Source: an uncultured Verrucomicrobia subdivision 3 bacterium
Lineage (GTDB): Bacteria; Verrucomicrobiota; Verrucomicrobiia; Limisphaerales; DASXHY01
Direction: 5' to 3'
Assembly: GCA_937890005.1 (NCBI GenBank)
Contig: CALBZA010000080.1
Span: 1-64,000, forward strand
DNA length: 64,000 nt
Shown: piece after piece, positions 1 to 6,914 of the stretch
Layout of the letters: the number at the start of each line of letters is the position of its first letter
Position numbering within the stretch: position 1 is the stretch's first letter
The notes under the pieces: generated by a model
What the model was told of the DNA's origin: nothing
Seen by the model: only the letters and a program-made list of their open reading frames with translations
Databases searched by the model: none
Position numbers and translations under genes: made by a program

Positions 1-1185
1 TCAAACTTTCAGCTATGTTCCTCAACAACTTCCGCCCTCTGGGAAAAAGACCCTGTTCCAAACCCGGCCAGGATGGATTTCGCGTTGGACTATCGTCTGG
101 GGCCTGAACTTTTGCTTTCGCATCTCGCACCTCAGAAGCACATGGCTCAGATCCTGTCCTCGGCTGCCGTTCAGTCAATTCACTCACAAAATAATGCGGC
201 AGCGATGGAAAGACTCGTCGCGTTGCTGAACATCATCGTCGCCGTTGAAGGCGAGCCAACGATGATTTCACAACTTGTCCGATATGCCATCACTTCCATT
301 GCCATTGGTCCTACGTTTGAATTGATCCATGCCGATGGAATAACGGATGATCAGTTGGAACGGCTTCAAAACGCGTGGAAGCGTCTGACATTTATTCCGG
401 TTTTGGAGCATGTTTTCGAAATGGAGCGTTACAGCGTACCCCGGTGGATTGCAGACGTACGCACAAAACCTGAACGGTTATTCAAAGCGATGAGCTTGTG
501 GGGCGGCGGTTCAGGCTCCACCGGTGGAAGTTTTTGGGAAAGCTGCAAGGAACTCGCAGATTCAACGAGAAAATCCTTCGCCACTGTCGTTTGGCAATCA
601 TCCTGGTCCTACGCGGACGAACGCAACGCTATTGCCCATGCGCAGCTCGGTGTCGAAACCAGCCGTCGGATCGCCGCGAGTCGCTGTTACTTGCCGGAAC
701 TCGATTGGATGCAGCATGAGATGTCGATCCGCGGTCTCACGAACAATCCCGCCGACGACAGCTGGCTCAGATCAGTTCTCGACAAGGAAATTGCCGGTTT
801 TCTCGAGGGTACATTGTCTTCGTTGAAGTTCTTTAACAAAGCTCTTCATGCAGAAGTCACCCGAGAGGTCGTCCTAACAGCAATCGCCATCAAACGGTAT
901 CAACTGAGGAACGGCACGCTTCCAGATTCTCTCTCTGATTTGGTTCCTTCGTTTCTGGACAAGCCGACTCTCGATCCGGTCGATGGAAACCCTCTTCGTT
1001 ATCGGCTCAATCAAGATGGTTCATTCGTGCTCTACTCAATTGGAAACGATGGGGTGGACAACGGCGGTTCGTTGAAAGGATTGAATCGTACCTTCTGGTG
1101 GCTTAGCGGCGAGGACTGGGTCTGGCCGATGCCTGCGTCCGAGGCCGAAATCGAAGCGTTCCGCAATTCCAGCTTCCAACCGTGA
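1..1185 (+). CDS. Hypothetical protein with pseudopilin-like C-terminal module, 5' partial
   Basis: The reading frame is open back to base 1, so the first ATG (base 73) is probably internal and the true start lies outside the window. The C-terminal about 90 residues carry the pattern AIKRYQLRNGTLPDSL, then LVPSFLDKPTLDPVDGNPL, then YSIGNDGVDNGG. This module recurs in large uncharacterised envelope proteins of Verrucomicrobia and Planctomycetes and resembles the tail of type II secretion pseudopilins. The rest is helical and unrecognised. The gene ends 25 bases before the DedA gene on the same strand. Function is unknown; the family resemblance is from memory. Confidence 0.75.
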   Translation, partial: SNFQLCSSTTSALWEKDPVPNPARMDFALDYRLGPELLLSHLAPQKHMAQILSSAAVQSIHSQNNAAAMERLVALLNIIVAVEGEPTMISQLVRYAITSIAIGPTFELIHADGITDDQLERLQNAWKRLTFIPVLEHVFEMERYSVPRWIADVRTKPERLFKAMSLWGGGSGSTGGSFWESCKELADSTRKSFATVVWQSSWSYADERNAIAHAQLGVETSRRIAASRCYLPELDWMQHEMSIRGLTNNPADDSWLRSVLDKEIAGFLEGTLSSLKFFNKALHAEVTREVVLTAIAIKRYQLRNGTLPDSLSDLVPSFLDKPTLDPVDGNPLRYRLNQDGSFVLYSIGNDGVDNGGSLKGLNRTFWWLSGEDWVWPMPASEAEIEAFRNSSFQP

Positions 1186-1210
1186 TCGGGTTCGACTAGG
1201 TTCCCGCGCC

Positions 1211-1882
1211 ATGGATTTCCTGAAGCAGTTCGTCGATGTCATCCTTCACTTGGACAAGCATCTCGATTCACTCGTCGCCCAATACGGTCCCTGGATCTAC
1301 GTCATCCTGTTCCTGATCATTTTCTGCGAAACCGGACTGGTCGTGACGCCGATTCTTCCCGGCGACTCGCTGCTCTTTGCCGTCGGCGCACTCAGCGCGC
1401 GTCCGGACGGACTGAACTTCTGGATCGTCGTCAGCTCTCTGATTGTCGCAGCGATCCTGGGCGATTCAGTGAATTATTGGATCGGATATTTCCTCGGCGA
1501 AAAGCTTCAGAAGAAATATCCGCGACTGATTAAACCGGAATACATCAAAAAGACCCACGACTTCTACGAACGCTACGGTGGCAAGACCATCATCATTGCG
1601 CGATTCGTGCCGATCGTCCGCACCTTCGCACCGTTCGTGGCGGGCATCGGCAAGATGACCTACACGCGGTTCATGATGTTCAACATCTCAGGTGCGCTGC
1701 TCTGGATTCTCCTCCTCGTGCCGGCGGGTTATTTCTTTGGCAACATGCCGTTTGTTAAGAAGAATTTTTCGGCGGTTGTCCTGGCGATCATCTTCATCTC
1801 GATTCTGCCGGCGATCATTGAATTCCTCCGCGAGCGCGCCCGCAGGCGCAAAAGCGTAATCAAAGCCGAAAGCGGAAATTAA
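1211..1882 (+). CDS. DedA family membrane protein
   Basis: A 223-residue integral membrane protein of the DedA/VTT superfamily, whose members act in lipid scrambling (undecaprenyl phosphate or phospholipid recycling) and envelope proton-motive-force homeostasis. It shows the early acidic motif FCETGLVVTPILPGDSLLF (about residues 38-56) and the signature RFVPIVRTFAPFVAGIGKM (about 137-155) with the conserved Arg and Pro residues. It has four or five hydrophobic segments and a basic Arg/Lys-rich C terminus. Length matches the family (about 200-225). The start at 1211 is the only ATG giving the full N-terminal amphipathic region. Which polyprenyl or lipid substrate is moved cannot be told from sequence. 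Confidence 0.92.
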   Translation: MDFLKQFVDVILHLDKHLDSLVAQYGPWIYVILFLIIFCETGLVVTPILPGDSLLFAVGALSARPDGLNFWIVVSSLIVAAILGDSVNYWIGYFLGEKLQKKYPRLIKPEYIKKTHDFYERYGGKTIIIARFVPIVRTFAPFVAGIGKMTYTRFMMFNISGALLWILLLVPAGYFFGNMPFVKKNFSAVVLAIIFISILPAIIEFLRERARRRKSVIKAESGN

Positions 1883-1910
1883 AATCGAAGTGGTGATCGG
1901 GATTTATTTC

Positions 1911-2048
1911 AACCACGGAGGAACACCGAGGGACACGGATGGAAACAAGAGTTTCCAGTTGCGGCAAGATCGTCCTTCGGCATGTTTTTCTTTCCAAAAT
2001 CTGCAGGCTAGCGCGAAGATCCGCGTCCCTCTGTGTTCATCCGTGGTT
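1911..2048. repeat. Imperfect 28-bp inverted repeat flanking about 80 bp (possible miniature element)
   Basis: Bases 1911-1938 and the reverse complement of 2021-2048 match at 25 of 28 positions, both beginning AACCACGGA. The interior, 1939-2020, carries no ORF of note. It lies between the convergent DedA and dehydrogenase genes, so it could serve as a bidirectional terminator or be a degenerate MITE/REP-like unit. No target-site duplication was seen. A related degenerate sequence appears near 55767. Confidence 0.6.
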
Positions 2049-2086
2049 TAACTCTTCTTCGCGTCTATCCGTGTCTTTGTGAGCTT

Positions 2087-3133
2087 TTACTCCGAAACGC
2101 GGATCAATGTTTTCACCACGCGATTTCCAGCGGCCATTGATTTCAGAAGCTCCGGAAGATGGCTGAGCGTGCTTTCGCCATCGACAAAATCGGCGGCGCG
2201 AATGACGCCCGACTCGATGAACTCCAACGCCCGGCGAATGGTTCTGGGCGTGTGATGAAAACTCGCGAGCAGCGTGAGATCGGAATAGTGAATCAACGTC
2301 GTGTCGAGCGTGATCGTCGTTCCGGATGGACAGCCGCCGAAGAAGTTCACCTTGCCGCCTTTGCGCACAAGATGAACGCTGGCTTCCCAAACTTCCGGCT
2401 TGCCGACAGCTTCAATCACCGCATCGAACTGTTCCTTCGACGCATCCCGAATCTTCGATATCAGATCTGATCCATCTCCGATGTCGATGACATGCGCTGC
2501 ACCAAGCCGCTTTGCTGCGTCGAGCCGCGCGGCCCGGCGTCCGGCCACGGTGACAACGCAGCCGAGTTCCCGCGCCAGTGCCACAAACATGAGTCCAATC
2601 GGCCCCGCGCCGATCACGAGCACATTCTGTCCGGCCCGCAGTTTCAAATCTTCGATTCCCTGAACGACACACGCCAGCGGTTCGGTGAGGGCGGCGTCCT
2701 TGAACGCAGTTTCAGGTTTGAGCAGCAGCATGTTCTTCGCTGCGATTCGCGCGGGAACGACGATCGATTCCGCGTAAGCGCCGTTGAGGAACAGCAGATC
2801 GTCACAGATGTTCTCCTGCTGGTTTTTGCAATGAAAGCACTCGCCGCAGGGCGCCGAGTTGGCCACAACCACGCGATCGCCGACAGCCCAGCTCCGGCCG
2901 GACTCCTGGCTCCTGGCGTTGGAAACTTCAGAAATCACTCCGGCGAGTTCGTGTCCGAAAACAGCCGGCGGCACGATCATCCGGGCGTGGTAACCGCGCC
3001 GGAACACTTTCAAATCGGTTCCACAGGTGAGCGCCGCTTCAATGCGGATGCGGGCTTCACCGGGCTTGAGTGCGGCGGGCGAAACGTCTTCGATGCGGAC
3101 ATCTTCTTTGCCGTAAAGAACTGCGGCTTTCAT
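2087..3133 (-). CDS. Zinc-dependent medium-chain alcohol dehydrogenase
   Basis: A 348-residue MDR-superfamily oxidoreductase. Catalytic zinc ligands are visible as Cys37 (LTCGTD) and His61-Glu62 (FGHELAG). The structural zinc site is the four-cysteine lobe Cys96, Cys99, Cys102, Cys110. The Rossmann motif VIGAGPIGLMFVALARELG binds NAD(P). Overall it resembles the sorbitol/threonine dehydrogenase branch, but the alcohol substrate cannot be assigned. The frame is open upstream to 3289, but the start at 3133 (MKAAVLYG) is the family-typical N terminus; the longer version would overlap the preceding gene's end. It follows a prepilin operon on the same strand by 50 bases, with no functional link evident. 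Confidence 0.92.
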   Translation of the reverse strand: MKAAVLYGKEDVRIEDVSPAALKPGEARIRIEAALTCGTDLKVFRRGYHARMIVPPAVFGHELAGVISEVSNARSQESGRSWAVGDRVVVANSAPCGECFHCKNQQENICDDLLFLNGAYAESIVVPARIAAKNMLLLKPETAFKDAALTEPLACVVQGIEDLKLRAGQNVLVIGAGPIGLMFVALARELGCVVTVAGRRAARLDAAKRLGAAHVIDIGDGSDLISKIRDASKEQFDAVIEAVGKPEVWEASVHLVRKGGKVNFFGGCPSGTTITLDTTLIHYSDLTLLASFHHTPRTIRRALEFIESGVIRAADFVDGESTLSHLPELLKSMAAGNRVVKTLIRVSE

Positions 3134-3183
3134 CGGCGCGCAGTGTAGCGGCGGATGACCGGAGTGGAAGAAGAGTTTTGGAT

Positions 3184-4947
3184 CTACGGTTTCGAAACCA
3201 GGGTCCAGTTCCCGCGAACCAGCTTGCGAACCTGTGGGGTTCCCGGCGGAAGTTTCGATTGATCGAGAAAGTTGAGATCGAACGCCCATTTGCGTGTCGG
3301 AGCGGTGTAATACCTGTCCTCAGACGGACTCTGCCAGAACTTCGTCGCATGTTTGCTTTCGAACATGACCACCATGGAGCCGTTGTAGGTCAGTGTCTTT
3401 CCGCTCCAGTTCTCCAGCAGGCGTATGAAGTTTTCCGCGCCGCCACTGTATTGCTTGTTGTTACTGTTATCCTTCTGTGTCTTGACGATGCCGCCCAGCA
3501 GTGCGGCGTTCACCGTTGTATTCTCCGCAGCCCTTCCTGTCTTCACGTTGTGGGCGGCGTTCGCATCGTTGTATTGGGATGAAATGATCGTGATGGAATC
3601 TCCGACAAGCGAAGCGGGCTTGGTCTGGGTGGTGACCGTTTGGTCGCCAGACGAACTGCCATTGTTCAGGTTGAAATGGCCCTTCACGTAAATTGGGCGT
3701 TCGGTCGCCACGGTCAGACCGTCTTCAGGAAGAACGTGGCCATTCACGATCCGCACCGCTTCCAGCCGGCTGGCCAGATCACGCTGATCCTCGACGTAGA
3801 TCGAATTGATGCCATGTCCTTGGAAGTATTTCGCGGCGTTATTGATGCCCTTTCCGCCAGCGGGCTTGTTCAGCCAGGCGTTGAACTTCGCGACGTCAAT
3901 CTCCGTGGCCGAAACCCATGTGTTCTCGCGAAGATCGAACATGGTCTTGTCGCTCGTCTTCACGAACGAATACGAAACCGTGTTGCCGTTCGTGACATCA
4001 CCGGGGATCGCGGCAAACAGGTTCCAGCGTCCGGACTTCACCTGAACACCGGTTGATGTGGTGGTGATGATCAGGTCCGCCTTGTTGTAATAACGCTGCT
4101 TCCCCATCAACGAATTGGGATCTTCTGAAGCGTCCGGCACCTTCAGGATTTCCCGAACGGATTCGGGATTGTTGTCAGTGCCGACCGGCAACGTGAGCGA
4201 ACCGACTTTCTCAGCTTTTTGCTTCTGGTACGTGGGAGCCTGTTTGCTGTTGTTGTACTGGGGATCATCCGCATGCCGGTTGTTGAAAATCCTGCCGACG
4301 GAAGAAACGGAATCCTTGTAAGTCAGCTTTGCCTGTGGAGCCGTGTAGATGTCGCCGTTGCTGTGAACCTTTCCGTTCACGATCATGTCTGCTCCGGGAT
4401 TGAGCTCGAGATCCAGCGTGTAAAAAATCGCAAATTGAAAAACCGGGATGGACGCGAGCTGGATGTCCTGCTGAACCGTTGCAGAAACTTCATATGCGGC
4501 GTTCAAGGCCTTCGCTGTTGAGCTGATCCGATACGGACTCACCAGGCCGTACAAACCTTCGAACTGGGAATTGAGATTCGCAATCACTGCCGGACCGAGG
4601 CTCTCCACGCCCGTGACCGCGGGAGTTCCCATGGAATCGCTGAAGCTGAACTGGATCGGCCAGTTGCTCTGCACGGTCTGCGGTGTCAGGGACTGATAAA
4701 CGCTGAGGTCCGAGTTGACGCTTTGCTTGATGAAATCGCGGTTCATCTGGGCGATGGTCAGTTCCGTCGCCGCCTCAGCCGCCGCGACTGCCGCATTGTA
4801 AAGATTGTTCCTGGCTGTCAGTCCCGACTGCACCGCTGTCAGCCGCGTGACCCCGGCGAGCACGGCAAGCATGATGGCCATGAATACAAGTGTGATGGCC
4901 AGACCGTACCCACCGTTCCGGATCTTTTTTCCCGACGAGAATTTCAT
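3184..4947 (-). CDS. PilX-like pilus-assembly/secretion-associated protein
   Basis: A 587-residue protein with one N-terminal hydrophobic segment (about residues 14-36, GLAITLVFMAIMLAVLAGV), followed by an Ala-rich helix with repeated acidic residues and a long, Asn/Gly/Thr-rich extracellular region. This organisation matches PilX-N-type minor pilin or secretion proteins, which lack the usual G^FTLxE cleavage site. It is the last of three co-directional genes (6051 to 3184), 10 bases after a prepilin gene, which supports a role in the same pseudopilus or type IV pilus-like assembly. The C-terminal domain is not recognised and no catalytic motif was seen. Confidence 0.75.
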   Translation of the reverse strand: MKFSSGKKIRNGGYGLAITLVFMAIMLAVLAGVTRLTAVQSGLTARNNLYNAAVAAAEAATELTIAQMNRDFIKQSVNSDLSVYQSLTPQTVQSNWPIQFSFSDSMGTPAVTGVESLGPAVIANLNSQFEGLYGLVSPYRISSTAKALNAAYEVSATVQQDIQLASIPVFQFAIFYTLDLELNPGADMIVNGKVHSNGDIYTAPQAKLTYKDSVSSVGRIFNNRHADDPQYNNSKQAPTYQKQKAEKVGSLTLPVGTDNNPESVREILKVPDASEDPNSLMGKQRYYNKADLIITTTSTGVQVKSGRWNLFAAIPGDVTNGNTVSYSFVKTSDKTMFDLRENTWVSATEIDVAKFNAWLNKPAGGKGINNAAKYFQGHGINSIYVEDQRDLASRLEAVRIVNGHVLPEDGLTVATERPIYVKGHFNLNNGSSSGDQTVTTQTKPASLVGDSITIISSQYNDANAAHNVKTGRAAENTTVNAALLGGIVKTQKDNSNNKQYSGGAENFIRLLENWSGKTLTYNGSMVVMFESKHATKFWQSPSEDRYYTAPTRKWAFDLNFLDQSKLPPGTPQVRKLVRGNWTLVSKP

Positions 4948-4957
4948 ATCGCTGCCC

Positions 4958-5572
4958 TCACTCGATCAGACGCCGCGTGATTCGCGTCTGCAACCGGTAG
5001 TAATCGTAAAGCCCGCCATTTCCGATCGTCGCGATCGGATACTCCCACTGATAAAACTCCAGCGTCATCCGGATGACCCGGTTGTTGTCGTCGTTTGTCA
5101 GCACGTTGCCGCGGAAATCCTCCGCCTGGAACACCATCCGGTTTGTGACGAACCGGGCAACGATTTCAGGCGTGCCTCCGCTGTGGGTGATCGATTTGAG
5201 ATTGTTGTCCGTCGGATCGAGATAGAATCGCGTGAACTGATTCATGTTCGTCGTCGAATGTATCTGAACCGCGTTTCCGATCTGCGGATAACTGTCCGCG
5301 ATGTTGGTGAAGCCGAGATTGCTGCCGTGCCCGACCAGCACGATCTTTCCCTGGCGTATGCGCTCACGAACATGATTCAACGCCTTCCGACCGTCAGCAG
5401 TGGCGGACAGCTTCGTCTGCGCAATCTGATGCATCCGCAACCCGAAGATCTGACTGCTGACCAGACAGATCACCAGCATCGAGAAGATCGCCATCACGAC
5501 CATGATCTCGGACAGTGTGAAACCGCGGGCGCGAAGTCCCGGAAGCTTTGAATTGTGAATGAAGGGTTTCAT
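4958..5572 (-). CDS. Prepilin-type N-terminal cleavage/methylation protein (PulJ/PilW-like)
   Basis: A 204-residue prepilin-like protein. The class III signal is plain: a basic leader ending RARG, then FTLSEIMVVMAIFSMLVICLV, with the Glu at +5 of the mature protein needed for assembly and methylation. The globular part follows from about residue 45. Its start overlaps the stop of the upstream prepilin gene by four bases (ATGA, 5569-5572), indicating translational coupling. By size and position it probably plays the part of a J/W-type minor pseudopilin, but that subclass is inferred from order rather than from a specific motif. Confidence 0.85.
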   Translation of the reverse strand: MKPFIHNSKLPGLRARGFTLSEIMVVMAIFSMLVICLVSSQIFGLRMHQIAQTKLSATADGRKALNHVRERIRQGKIVLVGHGSNLGFTNIADSYPQIGNAVQIHSTTNMNQFTRFYLDPTDNNLKSITHSGGTPEIVARFVTNRMVFQAEDFRGNVLTNDDNNRVIRMTLEFYQWEYPIATIGNGGLYDYYRLQTRITRRLIE

Positions 5573-6051
5573 TGGTCAGCGCCCCGGAATGTCACCACAG
5601 TATTCGTGAACAGCCCGCGATTGATAAACGACCAGACGCAGTCAGCCCGAATCTCCCGCACGGGCGGATTCTCAGAGATCGGGCGAATGGAAATGTAGTT
5701 GGTGGCGTAGATCGGAAGATTGCTTACAGGAATGTCCAGCATGTCCACCTGCACGTAATTGGTCGGCGGAAGCTCGTCCACTCCCGGCCAGGCCTGGGGA
5801 TCCCATTTCGCCGCGCGTGCCTGTTCCACTCCTTGTGATGCGAGCGATTGGGCCGCGAGTGAATGAGCGCTCCATTCCGCGCGCCGGGCTGACGCTGTGT
5901 AGCCGAGAATCACGCCCTCGATCAGAATGCCGAAGATCGCAATCGCCATTACGATCTCCGCCAGTGTGAATCCCGCCGAGGCACTCAATGACTTCCCGGT
6001 TCGTCCAATTCGTGGATGCATAACACTCAGAACGCCTTTTGCAGACGTCAT
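5569..6051 (-). CDS. Prepilin-type N-terminal cleavage/methylation protein (PulI/PilV-like)
   Basis: A 160-residue prepilin-like protein, first gene of the operon 6051-3184. The cleavage site is SAG^FTLAEIVMAIAIFGILI with the conserved Glu+5. The remaining region is short, consistent with a minor pseudopilin of I/V type. Two starts are possible: 6051, or 6021 (MHPRIG), which gives a leader closer to typical length; neither has a strong ribosome-binding site. The product would be processed by a prepilin peptidase that is not encoded in this window. Together with the two following genes it suggests a tip complex for a type II secretion or type IV pilus machine. Confidence 0.83.
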   Translation of the reverse strand: MTSAKGVLSVMHPRIGRTGKSLSASAGFTLAEIVMAIAIFGILIEGVILGYTASARRAEWSAHSLAAQSLASQGVEQARAAKWDPQAWPGVDELPPTNYVQVDMLDIPVSNLPIYATNYISIRPISENPPVREIRADCVWSFINRGLFTNTVVTFRGADQ

Positions 6052-6289
6052 GCCAATGCACCGAAACCATTCTGCCTGAACATCGTGTCATCTGTTATCG
6101 ATGCTTGGTGACCCTTTAACGATTCCGAGAAATACGTCGCGTGTGAGAAATCCGATGTCCCATTCTCATCTGTAGGTGAAGAGGACAGAGCGCAGAGGGT
6201 CTTGCTTCAATTGCAGACAAGACATGAAGTCCTTCCGCTGCTCATGGTTATTCGCAAATCGAATATTTCCGCAAAACAGATTGAATCTG

Positions 6290-6889
6290 CTATGCCCGGA
6301 AATTCAGACCGGCTTTGAACAACCGCTTCACCAGACGCCGGTTCACCCCATCGCCATGCCATTGCACGATGTTTCGGGCGCAAACCTCAGTGGCGCCCGC
6401 CGCCATCAAACGCTCGGTGCTCGCCGCAAAAACGTTGTCCACAGAACCAAACGCTTTGCACAGCGTCTGCGCATCCGCCGGAGTTACGGAAGGAATTGCC
6501 AGCCCATGAAGAAGCCGCCACGCATCGCGCGTTCGGCTGGCCGTAATGGAATCGAACAGTTGTTGGGCTGCGGATGGATCCACCCCATCCATCGCAGCGA
6601 TCTCCGCCAGCTTCAGCCGATACAACTCCGCGACATCTCTCACGAGACCGTTTCCCACCAGCTTCTCGACCATCGCTGACGTCAGTTCGGGAATGTTCAT
6701 CGCCTCGTTCGATCCCCAATGTTGAATCCGCATCCGGATCTGGGCGGGACAATCGAGATTGGGACAGCGGGTCTGGGACTGCGGCTGGACAGATTCCCGG
6801 TAAAGCGGCGAGCCGCATTCGGGACAGACCGCTTCAGGATCAAACGCTGAAGCGTTCGATTTGAACAGGGATTGAAGAAGTTTCAGCAT
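6290..6889 (-). CDS. Stand-alone DNA-ligase-like zinc finger plus helix-hairpin-helix protein
   Basis: A 199-residue protein that aligns by eye only with the middle of LigA. It has a C4 zinc finger, CPECGS to CPNLDCPAQ (about residues 22-50), followed by the stretch NIPELTSAMVEKLVGNGLV and a helix-hairpin-helix array up to the C terminus. The adenylation domain with its KxDG lysine, the OB fold and the BRCT domain are all absent. It starts 25 bases downstream of the complete ligA on the same strand. It is not a frameshifted piece of that ligA, which carries its own zinc finger and HhH domain, and the two copies differ strongly. It presumably binds nicked or structured DNA; activity on its own is unlikely. 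Confidence 0.8.
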   Translation of the reverse strand: MLKLLQSLFKSNASAFDPEAVCPECGSPLYRESVQPQSQTRCPNLDCPAQIRMRIQHWGSNEAMNIPELTSAMVEKLVGNGLVRDVAELYRLKLAEIAAMDGVDPSAAQQLFDSITASRTRDAWRLLHGLAIPSVTPADAQTLCKAFGSVDNVFAASTERLMAAGATEVCARNIVQWHGDGVNRRLVKRLFKAGLNFRA

Positions 6890-6914
6890 AGCGACCGGAC
6901 AGAAGCTTAGCGTC

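Noticed and set aside
6290..6889. Ligase fragment as a frameshifted piece of ligA
   Set aside because: The full ligA upstream already has zinc finger, HhH and BRCT, and the fragment differs strongly in sequence.
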